DNA of 39,592 nucleotides, from positions 1 to 39,592 of the forward strand of contig USBZ01000014.1 of assembly GCA_900553065.1 (NCBI GenBank). Direction: 5' to 3'. The notes below the pieces were generated by a model, which was not told where the DNA came from, made no database searches, and was given only the letters and a program-made list of their open reading frames with translations. The position numbers were made by a program, and so were the translations under genes. This document shows positions 15,313 through 23,573 of this stretch, one piece after another (position 1 is the stretch's first letter; every line of letters begins with the position of its first letter). The DNA is from an uncultured Desulfovibrio sp. Lineage in GTDB: Bacteria; Desulfobacterota; Desulfovibrionia; Desulfovibrionales; Desulfovibrionaceae.

Positions 15313-15804
15313 ATGCTGATACGCCGTGCAACCATGGACGATCTTGCCGAAATAGCCGAGGTGGAAAGACGCTGCTTTCTTGTGAAGGAGGCGGCCACGG
15401 AAGAGGAGTTCCGGGAAAGGCTTGCCGCGTATGCCGATCATTTCCTCCTGCTGTTTGAAGACGACAGGCTTGTCTCCTTCATCGACGGCATGGTGACCGA
15501 CGAAGCCGATCTGCGGGATGAAATGTATGCAGACGCCTCGCTGCATCGTCCGGACGGAGCCTGGCAGATGATTTTCGGCCTCAATACGCTGCCGGAATAC
15601 CGGCGCAGAGGGTACGCATCTCTTCTGGTGAAAGCGTTTTCCGAGGAGGCGCGCAGGCAGGGCAGACTCGGCGTGGTGCTGACATGCAAGGATGCCCTGG
15701 TATCCTTCTATGCTTCTCTCGGATTCGAGAATGAGGGGCTGTCGTCCTCCACGCACGGCGACGTGGCATGGTACCAGATGCGCCTGACGTTCCGCAGAGT
15801 CTGA
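15313..15804 (+). CDS. GNAT-family N-acetyltransferase
   Basis: 163 residues from ATG 15313, with GGAGG 4 nt upstream; an in-frame upstream extension overlaps the radical SAM gene and has no ribosome site. The N-terminus MLIRRATMDDLAEIAEVERRC is the usual GNAT opening. NTLPEYRRRGYASLLVKAF near residue 93 is motif A with the acetyl-CoA pyrophosphate loop (RRRGYA), and FYASLGF near 135 is motif B. It resembles arylalkylamine/RimI-like acetyltransferases. It starts 55 nt after the radical SAM gene in the same direction, so it is probably cotranscribed. The acceptor is unknown, but an amine on the product of the upstream enzymes is a reasonable guess. Confidence 0.85.
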   Translation: MLIRRATMDDLAEIAEVERRCFLVKEAATEEEFRERLAAYADHFLLLFEDDRLVSFIDGMVTDEADLRDEMYADASLHRPDGAWQMIFGLNTLPEYRRRGYASLLVKAFSEEARRQGRLGVVLTCKDALVSFYASLGFENEGLSSSTHGDVAWYQMRLTFRRV

Positions 15805-16036
15805 AAAGAACAGACCTCTGATGTCGGGTCATGTCGTTTCTCTGCTGCACTGAAGTGTCGAACGCAGAAACGCTGAAAGAAGCGGCTTTTCGGCTGTATC
15901 AGGCCGCAGAAAAAAGCATTTAAATAAAATGATGGAAATGGCATGATTAGCGATTTTTTTCTCAAAAACGTCTCTCTCCGGTCATGATTGCGCCTTGCAT
16001 AAATTTTGCAGGTGGACTACTTGCCTTGGAGAATCA
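15805..16036. other. intergenic region without a gene
   Basis: 232 bp, AT-richer than its surroundings around 15910-16010. It separates the GNAT gene from the cstA-type gene. No clear terminator or promoter could be fixed: TTGCAT (16003-16008) is a possible -35 box, but its partner 17 nt away (TACTTG) is poor. Confidence 0.4.
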
Positions 16037-16078
16037 ACGGCGGTTTCTCTGCATCTTGCGGTGCGGCGAAGCCGCCGT
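16037..16078 (+). promoter_or_regulatory. mutually exclusive hairpins just upstream of the cstA-type ribosome site
   Basis: Hairpin A pairs ACGGCGG (16037-16043) with CCGCCGT (16072-16078). Hairpin B pairs GCGGC (16063-16067) with GCCGC (16071-16075) around GAA. They share 16072-16075, so only one can form. The ribosome site GAGAGG follows at 16084-16089. A translational switch or attenuator is possible; no T-run is present. Confidence 0.35.
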
Positions 16079-16097
16079 CACATGAGAGGTTGTTTGT

Positions 16098-17543
16098 ATG
16101 ATTAGTTTCTTTCTGTGCCTGGCGCTGCTGATCATCGGTTATTTTACTTACGGCAAGATAGTAGAGAATACCTTCGGTCCTGATGATCGGGAAACGCCTG
16201 CCGTCGTCATCAACGACGGTGTTGACTATGTAGTGCTCCCGCAGTGGAAGCTGTTCCTGATCCAGCTTCTGAACATTGCCGGTCTCGGTCCCATCTTCGG
16301 CGCCCTTCAGGGTGCTCTCTGGGGGCCCGTGGTCTTTCTGTGGATCACCTTCGGTACCATTTTCGCCGGTGCCGTGCATGACTTCTTCTCCGGCATGACC
16401 AGTGAGCGCAACAACGGTGCGTCGGTTTCCGAAATCACGGGTCTCTATCTCGGCTCCACCATGAAGACCGTCATGCGCGTGTTCTCCGTGGTGCTGCTCG
16501 TCATGGTCGGTACCGTGTTCGCCGTCGGCCCGGCCGGCCTCATCGTCAAGCTCTGCAGCGAAGCCGGCGCTTCCGGCATTCTGCTGAGCACCACCTTCTG
16601 GCTGACGATTGTGCTGGTCTACTACTTCATCGCCACCTTCATTTCCATCGACAAGATCATCGGCAAGGTCTATCCGATCTTCGGTATCTGCCTGATCATC
16701 ATGGCGGTGGGCGTAGGTGCCGGTATCGTCATTGATCCTGCGTACCAGATTCCCGAAATCTGGGACAACTTCACCAACATGCATCCCAAGGGCACGCCCA
16801 TCTGGGCCTTCATGTTCATCACCGTGGCCTGCGGCGCCATTTCCGGCTTCCATGCCACGCAGTCTCCGCTCATGGCCCGCTGCATGAAGAGCGAACATCA
16901 GGGCCGCTTCGTGTTCTACGGCGCCATGGTGTGCGAAGGCATCATTGCCCTCATCTGGGCCGCTGCCGGCTGCACCATCTACGAAATCACCAACGGTCAG
17001 ACCACGGGTCTGCTGGCCAGTCTCGGTTCCGGCCAGTCCGCCGCCATCTACGACGTGTGCAGCAAGACCATGGGCGGTATCGGCATCGGTCTGGCCATGA
17101 TCGGTGTCATCGCCTGCCCCATCACCTCCGGCGATACGGCGTTCCGTTCCGCCCGTCTGGTGCTGGCCGACTGGTTCAAGGTCACGCAGACCAGCTACAA
17201 GAATCGTCTGATCTTCTGCGTGCCGCTGCTCGGCGCCGGCGCCCTCATCAGCCAGCTCGACTACTCCATCGTGTGGCGCTACTTCAGCTGGACCAACCAG
17301 ACCCTGGCCATGATCGTGCTCTGGGCCGCTTCCATGTACCTCTTCCTCAACAAGAAGAACTACTGGATCACCGCGGTTCCCGCTACCTTCATGAGCGCCG
17401 TGTCCATCACCTACTTCTGCATGGCTCCCGAATGCCTCGGCCTCATCGTGAAGCTGCCTGTGGCCGCTGCGTATGTGCTCGGCATTCTGGCCGCCGTTCT
17501 GTTCCTCGCGCTGTTCCTTCGTGCGACGCGCAGACAGGCGTAA
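16098..17543 (+). CDS. CstA-family carrier (short form), probable peptide or pyruvate transporter
   Basis: 481-residue inner-membrane protein with more than ten hydrophobic helices. CstA signatures are visible: NIAGLGPIFGALQGALWGP (~56-74), VHDFFSGMTSERNNGASVSEI (~95-115), SGFHATQSPLMARC (~251-264) and CPITSGDTAFRSARL (~337-351). E. coli CstA/BtsT proteins are ~700 residues and take up pyruvate or peptides on starvation. This shorter ~480-residue form is common in anaerobes and lacks the long C-terminal extension. ATG 16098 has GAGAGG 8 nt upstream. It looks monocistronic, closed by the terminator at 17664-17692. Its codon use is more biased toward C/G-ending codons than that of its neighbours, suggesting high expression (impression only, not computed). 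Confidence 0.88.
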   Translation: MISFFLCLALLIIGYFTYGKIVENTFGPDDRETPAVVINDGVDYVVLPQWKLFLIQLLNIAGLGPIFGALQGALWGPVVFLWITFGTIFAGAVHDFFSGMTSERNNGASVSEITGLYLGSTMKTVMRVFSVVLLVMVGTVFAVGPAGLIVKLCSEAGASGILLSTTFWLTIVLVYYFIATFISIDKIIGKVYPIFGICLIIMAVGVGAGIVIDPAYQIPEIWDNFTNMHPKGTPIWAFMFITVACGAISGFHATQSPLMARCMKSEHQGRFVFYGAMVCEGIIALIWAAAGCTIYEITNGQTTGLLASLGSGQSAAIYDVCSKTMGGIGIGLAMIGVIACPITSGDTAFRSARLVLADWFKVTQTSYKNRLIFCVPLLGAGALISQLDYSIVWRYFSWTNQTLAMIVLWAASMYLFLNKKNYWITAVPATFMSAVSITYFCMAPECLGLIVKLPVAAAYVLGILAAVLFLALFLRATRRQA

Positions 17544-17663
17544 TGCGTCGGAGCTTTCCGATCGCTGGTGAAATGCCTTCGCGGGCATGGTGAGAAAGAC
17601 TGCTTTCCTGCCATGCTCCGCCCGGGCCGCAGCTGCCGTTTCGGCTTCTGTTCCGGAATATGC

Positions 17664-17692
17664 CGGGGCCGCCTTTCCGGCGGCCCCGTTTT
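17664..17692 (+). terminator. strong Rho-independent terminator of the cstA-type gene
   Basis: CGGGGCCGCC (17664-17673) pairs perfectly with GGCGGCCCCG (17679-17688), 5-nt loop, followed by TTTT. About 120 nt after the stop codon. Confidence 0.85.
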
Positions 17693-17746
17693 CGTTATCT
17701 GTTCCGCATCGTTCGGAAACGACACCTTTCTTTCTGGGAGTCGCTG

Positions 17747-18760
17747 ATGCTGTATTTCAAACCCGCGCTGCTGGGCGGCGTCGGACTGGATGACAAGACA
17801 CTGAAGGAAGACAGAAAGTCCTGCATGATCTTCGGACCCTGCGGGGTCGGAAAAAAGGCGCTGTATCTGAACAGTCTCTTCCTTGATCGCCGTTTCTATA
17901 TTCCCGTGGACAATGTCCGGCGCGCGTACAAGCGCGTGGCCATGAGCCGGGGCGCATTTACCGGAAAGGGCATATTCGGCTCCATCCCCTATCTTGTCGT
18001 GGAATACGACAAGGGGGAAAGCGTGCAGTGCACCTTCAAGCATGAAAGCCATGTGGACATGATGCTTGCCGAGATCCGGCAGCGCTTTCCTCATATTCCC
18101 ACCATGTCCGAGGCGGCGGCCAGAAAGCTCGAAGAGGCCCGCATTGCGGAAGAGGCCAGGTACATCAAGAATCTTTCCGCTACGGCGAAGTTCAGTCTTG
18201 AGCAGCTGCAGCGGGCGAAGGATTTTCTGGAAAAGCGTCCTGATCTGACAACTCGTCTGGCTGCGGCCAGCAAGGCCAGGCGTGTGGATCAGCTGACCAA
18301 CCCCACGCATAAGTGGATAGCGCTGGCAATTTTCAGCCTTGCTCTTCTGGCCTCTCTGTACGGTGCGTACAGCTGGTTCTCCGGCACTGGCGATTACGGC
18401 ATTCATATCACGCTCATCGGTCTTGCCGTGGTGTTTTTCTTTGCCGGCGCCAACGTGCTTCCCACGGCACGCAACAACAGCCGGGCCATTTTGGCGAACC
18501 TTGAAAAGGCGCGGGCGGATGTAGCCGCCTACATAGCCGATTTCCCGGATTTTCCTCTGCCTGCCCGCTATGCGCATCCCTTCACTCTGGCCCGGATGAT
18601 ACGATCCATCCGGGAGGGCCGCTCGGAAACCGTTCAGGAATCCTATGAGGATATGAAGGCCGTGCTGAAATCCCTCAATTCCAGCGTCAAGGTCAGTCAG
18701 ACGGAATACGATGAAATCGTGGTCGTTAAACCCATGTTTCTGCTGGAGAATTACGAATAG
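17747..18760 (+). CDS. unrecognised two-helix membrane protein with conserved-looking N-terminal domain
   Basis: 337 residues from ATG 17747 (GGGAG 6 nt upstream). Residues ~15-120 form a compact domain with CMIFGPCGVGKKALYLNS, RRFYIPVDNVRRAYKRVAMSRG and PYLVVEYDKGESVQCTFKHE. The alternating strands look PH-like, and such domains occur in uncharacterised bacterial membrane proteins. GPCGVGKK looks like a P-loop, but no Walker B or nucleotide-binding context follows, so I do not call it an ATPase. A charged helical stretch (~115-170) precedes two hydrophobic helices at ~188-208 and ~220-240; the C-terminal ~95 residues are soluble and helical. It stands alone between two terminators. Function unknown; the gene is clearly real from its ribosome site, length and terminator. 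Confidence 0.75.
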   Translation: MLYFKPALLGGVGLDDKTLKEDRKSCMIFGPCGVGKKALYLNSLFLDRRFYIPVDNVRRAYKRVAMSRGAFTGKGIFGSIPYLVVEYDKGESVQCTFKHESHVDMMLAEIRQRFPHIPTMSEAAARKLEEARIAEEARYIKNLSATAKFSLEQLQRAKDFLEKRPDLTTRLAAASKARRVDQLTNPTHKWIALAIFSLALLASLYGAYSWFSGTGDYGIHITLIGLAVVFFFAGANVLPTARNNSRAILANLEKARADVAAYIADFPDFPLPARYAHPFTLARMIRSIREGRSETVQESYEDMKAVLKSLNSSVKVSQTEYDEIVVVKPMFLLENYE

Positions 18761-18779
18761 TCGTCAGCTTTTCAGGGAA

Positions 18780-18811
18780 AAAGGGCCGGAGTGCGAGCGC
18801 TCCGGCCCTTT
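18780..18811 (+). terminator. strong Rho-independent terminator
   Basis: AAAGGGCCGGAG (18780-18791) pairs perfectly with CTCCGGCCCTTT (18800-18811), 8-nt loop, followed by CATTTTT. It lies 20 nt after the unrecognised membrane protein gene. Confidence 0.9.
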
Positions 18812-19201
18812 CATTTTTAATGGATGACTTGCTGTTGAGAAAGGATTGACTCTGGTTGAACCGGAAGAAACGCTCCGCGGAAAGTCGTTCGGGGTGTGCC
18901 CTGCCGCTTTAGGAAATTTTTGCCGACGAGGCTTTCGCCGAGGGGGGGAAGCAGAAGACCAGTCCGGCTGCCGTTGCTGAGCAGGGCGTTTTGCGGCCTT
19001 GCTTCAAGATTGCGGGATCGGGAGGCATGTTGGCTCCCGAAGCCCGGGAAGGCTCGAAAGCGGCGTCTTATGGCGCTCAGGGACTTCGCGACTTTTTTAG
19101 GAGAATGGCGGACTTTTTCTTCTGGGGTGGGCTTTGGGAAAGGTACAGCCTTCTCACTCTGAGCCGTAAAAAGGCGGAAATAACAGAGAGAGGCAGGCAT
19201 G
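18812..19201. other. 390-bp stretch between two terminators, no gene recognised
   Basis: Open frames on both strands (for example 18817-19200 minus, 18991-19245 plus) have no ribosome site or recognisable protein character. A perfect 6-bp inverted repeat CGGGAG/CTCCCG lies at 19019-19024/19034-19039. Small RNA or degenerated sequence cannot be excluded. Confidence 0.4.
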
Positions 19202-19236
19202 AAAAAAGCCCTGCGAACTCTTCGCAGGGCTTTTTT
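19202..19236 (-). terminator. strong symmetric Rho-independent terminator after pssA
   Basis: AAAAAAGCCCTGCGAA (19202-19217) pairs perfectly with TTCGCAGGGCTTTTTT (19221-19236), 3-nt loop. It is 11 nt beyond the pssA stop on the minus strand and is bidirectional on paper. Confidence 0.9.
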
Positions 19237-19247
19237 ATGATGTAATT

Positions 19248-20048
19248 TTATTCAGTCTTGCCGGCAGAAGTGGCTGCGGCGGCTGCGGCATTCTTTGCAG
19301 CATCGGCGCTTTCCGGATCGAGCTGCTTTCCTCTGCGGCGCAGAAGATAGGTATAGGCAGGTCCGGAAATGACGTATCCGAGCAGGATGAGGAAGCAGAA
19401 CAGGCGCGGCAGCGAGAAGACCATGCTGAGCACGATGAGCGTGGCGACCATGGTCTGGAAGGGATGGGCTTTGATGAAGCCGAATTCCTTGAAGGAGAAG
19501 TAGCGCACCCGGCTGACCATGAGCAGAGGCACGATGACGGAGAGGATCAGCGTCAGTACCGGGAGAGCGGGTTTGAGGAAGTCGGGATAGTAGGGCATGA
19601 AAAGCACGAACGTAGCCAGAACGCAGGCGCAGGCCGGGCTGGGCAGACCGACGAAGAAGCGCTTGGAGGTGGTGGACACGCCGACGTTGAAGCGGGCGAG
19701 TCTGAGCGCGGCGCAGCCGCAGAAGAGGAAGGCCACGGCCAGACCGAGACGGCCGAACTCGTGCAGCTGCCAGGCATAGGCCAGCAGGCCGGGAGCCACG
19801 CCGAAGGTGACGTCGTCGGCCAGAGAGTCGTATTCGATGCCGAACTGGCTGGCCGTGCCGGTGAGACGCGCCACCTTTCCGTCGAGTCCGTCCATGGCTG
19901 CGCCGACGAGGATGGCCCAGGCCGCGAGATCGAACTGATCGCTGAAGGCGAGGATGATGCTGAAGAAGCCGGCAAAGAGGCTGGCCGTAGTGAAAAGATT
20001 CGGCAGAATATAGACGCCGCGGGGAATGGGCTTGTTGGGATCGCGCAT
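19248..20048 (-). CDS. pssA: CDP-diacylglycerol--serine O-phosphatidyltransferase
   Basis: 266 residues. It starts MRDPNKPIPRGVYILPNLFTT; the CDP-alcohol phosphotransferase motif DGx2ARx8Gx3Dx3D is complete in DGLDGKVARLTGTASQFGIEYDSLADD (~54-80; G71, D75 and D79 close the motif). About seven hydrophobic helices follow, and a short Ala-rich C-terminal tail. The enzyme condenses CDP-diacylglycerol with serine in the inner membrane, giving phosphatidylserine. The psd gene ends 11 nt upstream, so decarboxylase and synthase are cotranscribed and supply phosphatidylethanolamine together. This is the type II (Bacillus/most bacteria) form, not the E. coli PLD-like type. Confidence 0.93.
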   Translation of the reverse strand: MRDPNKPIPRGVYILPNLFTTASLFAGFFSIILAFSDQFDLAAWAILVGAAMDGLDGKVARLTGTASQFGIEYDSLADDVTFGVAPGLLAYAWQLHEFGRLGLAVAFLFCGCAALRLARFNVGVSTTSKRFFVGLPSPACACVLATFVLFMPYYPDFLKPALPVLTLILSVIVPLLMVSRVRYFSFKEFGFIKAHPFQTMVATLIVLSMVFSLPRLFCFLILLGYVISGPAYTYLLRRRGKQLDPESADAAKNAAAAAATSAGKTE

Positions 20049-20059
20049 GAGAGCCTCTC

Positions 20060-20716
20060 TTACGCTTCTTCGGAAGCGGACTTCTTGGCCAGAACAGTCT
20101 GACCGGCAAAGACATTTTCGCCGATGCCGACGGCAGGAGTATAGTCGGCGGGCAGATAGACGTCAACGCGGGAACCGAAGCGTATCATGCCGAAACGCTG
20201 ACCTCTTTTCAGTTCGTCGCCCTGTTCGGCGTGGGGTACGATGCGGCGGGCGATGAGACCGGCGATCTGAACGAAGGTCCAGCTGTCACCCTGTTCGTCA
20301 CGCATCTGCCAGAGGCACTGTTCGTTGTCGGTGGAGGCCTTGTCCCAGGCGGCATTGAAAAACTTGCCGGGATTGTAGCGGATGCCCGTCACGGTTCCGG
20401 TTACGGGAACGCGGTTTACGTGCACGCTGAAAATGTTCATGAAAATGGAGATGCACTGCCTGTTTTCTCCGCTCATGGGATCGAGACGGCTCTCAATGCG
20501 GATGATGCGGCCGTCGGCGGGACTGACGGCAATACCCTCTTCCTGCGGTACGACGCGTTCGGGATCGCGGAAGAAGTGGACGGAAAACCACAGCAGAATG
20601 AAGGCGACAATGGTGACGGGCCACCAGTCGAGTATGGCGGAGCAGAAGGAAAGAACCGTAAGCAGACCGATGATGGGCGCACCCTCGGGTGCAAGACCGA
20701 TGCAGGGTTTGTTCAT
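20060..20716 (-). CDS. psd: phosphatidylserine decarboxylase, short (archaeal-type) proenzyme
   Basis: 218 residues, the size of the short Psd form. AAAGGAG lies 6 nt before ATG 20716. Two N-terminal hydrophobic helices (~12-48) are followed by VSPADGRI, FMNIFSVHVNRVPVTG and RFGSRVDVYLP. The GS within FGSR (near residue 184) is the self-cleavage site whose Ser becomes the pyruvoyl cofactor. It decarboxylates phosphatidylserine to phosphatidylethanolamine in the inner membrane. First gene of the psd-pssA unit; a terminator at 20832-20861 separates it from jag, so it needs its own promoter in 20717-20831, which I could not pinpoint. Confidence 0.93.
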   Translation of the reverse strand: MNKPCIGLAPEGAPIIGLLTVLSFCSAILDWWPVTIVAFILLWFSVHFFRDPERVVPQEEGIAVSPADGRIIRIESRLDPMSGENRQCISIFMNIFSVHVNRVPVTGTVTGIRYNPGKFFNAAWDKASTDNEQCLWQMRDEQGDSWTFVQIAGLIARRIVPHAEQGDELKRGQRFGMIRFGSRVDVYLPADYTPAVGIGENVFAGQTVLAKKSASEEA

Positions 20717-20831
20717 CAGAGACTCCTTTGAAGGCTGAAAGATTCTCCGGAGCAGGAAAGACTGCGCCGCTGCGGAAGGATCCGGATGCCGGACAGCGCC
20801 GGAGTGCGACTGACCGACGGGCAGAAAAGAA

Positions 20832-20861
20832 TGCCCGGCAAAACTGGGGTTCTGCCGGGCA
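20832..20861 (-). terminator. Rho-independent terminator after jag
   Basis: TGCCCGGCA/TGCCGGGCA (20832-20840/20853-20861), 12-nt loop that can pair further; on the minus strand it is followed by TTCTTTTC. It ends the rpmH-rnpA-yidD-yidC-jag transcript. Confidence 0.8.
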
Positions 20862-20867
20862 CTGACG

Positions 20868-21959
20868 TTAATCCTTGCGTTTCAGAATGACAACGTGTTT
20901 GAGCGCCCCTTCCCCCGAACTGCGGGTCTGCACTTCGGGATCGTCCTGAAGGGCCAGGTGAATGACTCTTCTCTGGTAGGCGCTGAGTGGCCGGGTGGTC
21001 TGCACCTTGCCCGTGGCCTTGACTTTTTCGGCGAGGTTCAGCGCCAGCTCCTGCAGGCGGGAATCCTGCCGTACATGATAGTCTCCGGCATCCACCTGCA
21101 GGCGGACCTGGGAGCCTACGGCACGCGTGATCATGCGGGAGGCCAGATACTGCACGGCGGCGAGATTCTGACCGTCGCGTCCGATGAGCAGACCGGTATC
21201 CTCGCTCTTGACGGATACCTGAATGCGGTCCTCGCCGATTTCCAGAGAAAGATCCACGTTGGCCGGATCCAGATCCAGAATGGGAGCCACGAGACGGCTG
21301 ATGATGTTCTTCGTGGTACCCGTCAGCTGATCCTGATCCAGCTCGGCCAGCGGAATTCTGGGCAGAGTGCTTTCCAGAGCGTCGGCATCGTCGGCCCTGG
21401 GGGCGGTGTCCTTGCGGTCCTTGCCGCGGGGCTGACGGTTGCGGCGGCCTCTGGGGGCTTCTTCGCCTGCCTCTTCAGAGCGTTCCTGCTGCGCTTCGGA
21501 AGCGTCGGAGCGTTCCTGTACGGCGACGCTTTCGGGCGTCAGCGCGGGAACGCCAGCCGTACGGATGGCGGGAAGAACCTTTTCCACGGGGGCGGCAGTT
21601 TCTTCCCTGTCGCGTTCCTGACGGGCTTCTCTGACGGCTTCCCTGCGGTTTTCCTTCTGCTCTTCCTTCGGGGCTTCCTGAGCGTCCGCCTTTTCTCTGC
21701 GGCGTTCGTTGCGACCGCGGCGACGGCCTTCCTGACGTTCCTGCTTTTCCTGAGCGCCGCCTGCCTGCATGAAGTCGGGCAGAGTGGCGAGTCGTGCGCG
21801 TATTTTTGCCTTGCGCGCGCCGACTATGCCGAAAATACCCGTTTTGGCGTCCTCAATGATTTCAATTTCCAGCTTTTCTCTGGGGACATCATAGTAGGAG
21901 CAGGCTTCCGCAATGGCGGCATCCAGTGTTTTTCCAAGGAATTCTTTGGAATCGCTCAT
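20868..21959 (-). CDS. jag: Jag/KhpB RNA-binding protein (Jag-N, KH, R3H)
   Basis: 363 residues. Jag-N domain at ~1-60 (EFLGKTLDAAIAEACSYYDVPREKLEIEI). A long Arg/Glu/Gln/Ala-rich low-complexity linker spans ~65-205. The KH domain (~210-290) contains LLIGRDGQNLAAVQYLASRM, where the GxxG loop reads GRDG. The R3H domain (~295-355) has RPLSAYQRRVIHLAL and ends in HVVILKRKD. KhpB binds many RNAs and affects envelope synthesis and division. The linker is longer than in the compact ~200-residue Firmicutes forms, as seen in other deltaproteobacteria. It starts 12 nt after yidC, its usual position. Confidence 0.92.
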   Translation of the reverse strand: MSDSKEFLGKTLDAAIAEACSYYDVPREKLEIEIIEDAKTGIFGIVGARKAKIRARLATLPDFMQAGGAQEKQERQEGRRRGRNERRREKADAQEAPKEEQKENRREAVREARQERDREETAAPVEKVLPAIRTAGVPALTPESVAVQERSDASEAQQERSEEAGEEAPRGRRNRQPRGKDRKDTAPRADDADALESTLPRIPLAELDQDQLTGTTKNIISRLVAPILDLDPANVDLSLEIGEDRIQVSVKSEDTGLLIGRDGQNLAAVQYLASRMITRAVGSQVRLQVDAGDYHVRQDSRLQELALNLAEKVKATGKVQTTRPLSAYQRRVIHLALQDDPEVQTRSSGEGALKHVVILKRKD

Positions 21960-21971
21960 GTCTTTCCCCTG

Positions 21972-23573
21972 CTACTTGGTGTTGCGCAGGGTCCAGGACT
22001 GCTGGATGATGGACAGAATGTTGTTGCAGAGCCAGTACAGCACGAGACCGGCGGGGAAGTTGATGAACATGACCGTGAACACCACGGGCATGATCATCAT
22101 GATCTTGCGCTGCTGCGGATCGCCCATGGCGGGGCTGAGCCACTGCTGCAGGAACATGGTGGCGCCCATGACGAGCGGAGTGATGTAGAAGGGATCCTTC
22201 ACGGAAAGGTCGGCCAGCCAGAGCATGTCGGTGCCGGGCAGGTAGGTGATGAAGGCGGCATGGCGAAGTTCGATGCAGTTCAGCAGCGCCTGGTAGAGGG
22301 CGACGAACACGGGCAGCTGAATGAGGATGGGCAGGCAGCCGCCCATGGGATTCACGCCGTAGGTCTTGTAGAGCTGCATCATTTCGCGGCTGAGAGCTTC
22401 CTTGTTGTCCTTATGCTTTTCCTGCAGCTGCTTCATCATGGGCTGGAGCTTCTTCATCTGCTCCATGGACTTGAAGCTCTTGCGGGAAAGAGGCCAGAAC
22501 ACGATCTTGATGAGGATGGTCAGCAGGATGATGGCCAGCCCCCAGTTGCCGAGGAAGCCTTCAAAGATGGTGAGCAGCTTGAGCAGCGGAACGGCCAGGA
22601 AGGAGAAGATGCCCATGTCGATGGACGACTTGAGATCGTTGGGCGCGGCGTCGAGCAGATCGCGGCTCTTGGGACCGAGCCACCAGGCGGTATGGAGTTC
22701 GGAGGGCTGACCGGCGTTCAGGTTCACGTCCTGGAGTTCAACTGCGGCGCGCCATACGCCGCCGTCGGTGATGCGGCCCTTGAACACGGTGTTCTGACCG
22801 GATTCGGGCAGCACGGCGGAGAGGAAGTAGTTGGTCATAAGGCCGGCCCAGCGGATTTCGCCGGAGCTCATGACGCCTTCATTGGTGAGATCTTCCACGT
22901 CCACGTCGCGTTCAAGAGAACCCTTCAGGTTCCAGGCCATGCTCATGGCGTCGTAGTTGCTCTTGCCGCTGAGGTCGGTGGCGCCGAGGCTGTAGGACAC
23001 GCGGGCGGCGTTCGTGGCGTCGGCGGCGGTCAGCGTGACCTTTTCGTCCATGAGATAGGTGTCGGCATGGAAGGTGATGGCGCGGCTGATGCGGATGCCG
23101 TTCATTTCGCCGACGAAGGTGAGCGTGGCGTCGCCGTTTTCAAGCGTGATGTCGGAACCGTCGAAGCTCCACTGACCCATGTTCCAGGAAGGCTGGCCGT
23201 TGATGAGCAGACCCATGGGAGCCACGGTGGCCGCGGCGGGGGAAACCATGTTGAACAGCGGGGAACCGGGTTCGATGGTGGCGTTGTAGTTCTTCAGCCT
23301 GAACGACTGAAGAACGCCGCCGCCGGAATGGAACACGGCTTCGTACAGGGGGGTGTCCACACGCACTTCCCGGCCTTCGGAAGGCACGAACTTGGTGATG
23401 GGCACCACGGGAGCGGCGGGAACGGCAGGCTGGGCTTCGGCCTGAGTCTGCTGCTCGGTGGTCACGGGCTGAGGCTGGGCGGGAATCCATCCCATATATT
23501 CGGAAAGGGTCTGCCAGCCGAACAGCAGAACGATGCAGATGACGACGGAAATGATGAGGCGACGGTTATCCAT
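21972..23573 (-). CDS. yidC: membrane protein insertase YidC
   Basis: 533 residues, the length of Gram-negative YidC with a large periplasmic domain. N-terminal helix at ~6-22 (LIISVVICIVLLFGW), a Pro/Gln-rich linker, a beta-rich periplasmic domain (~60-325), then the conserved five-helix core from ~345: FLGNWGLAIILLTILIK, PLSRKSFKSMEQMKKLQPMM and NPMGGCLPILIQLPVFVALYQ. It inserts and folds inner-membrane proteins, alone or with Sec. It overlaps yidD by 8 nt, so translation is probably coupled. Confidence 0.95.
   Translation of the reverse strand: MDNRRLIISVVICIVLLFGWQTLSEYMGWIPAQPQPVTTEQQTQAEAQPAVPAAPVVPITKFVPSEGREVRVDTPLYEAVFHSGGGVLQSFRLKNYNATIEPGSPLFNMVSPAAATVAPMGLLINGQPSWNMGQWSFDGSDITLENGDATLTFVGEMNGIRISRAITFHADTYLMDEKVTLTAADATNAARVSYSLGATDLSGKSNYDAMSMAWNLKGSLERDVDVEDLTNEGVMSSGEIRWAGLMTNYFLSAVLPESGQNTVFKGRITDGGVWRAAVELQDVNLNAGQPSELHTAWWLGPKSRDLLDAAPNDLKSSIDMGIFSFLAVPLLKLLTIFEGFLGNWGLAIILLTILIKIVFWPLSRKSFKSMEQMKKLQPMMKQLQEKHKDNKEALSREMMQLYKTYGVNPMGGCLPILIQLPVFVALYQALLNCIELRHAAFITYLPGTDMLWLADLSVKDPFYITPLVMGATMFLQQWLSPAMGDPQQRKIMMIMPVVFTVMFINFPAGLVLYWLCNNILSIIQQSWTLRNTK

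Noticed and set aside
16007..16035. sigma54 (-24/-12) promoter before the cstA-type gene, from TGGACTACTTGCC
   Set aside because: GG and GC elements are 7 nt apart instead of 10.
17830..17860. GPCGVGKK in the membrane protein as an ATPase P-loop
   Set aside because: No S/T after the Lys, no Walker B or other NTPase motif; sits in a strand-rich PH-like stretch.
18991..19245. 84-codon plus-strand ORF in the gap before pssA
   Set aside because: Runs through the 19202-19236 terminator hairpin; no ribosome site, no recognisable protein.
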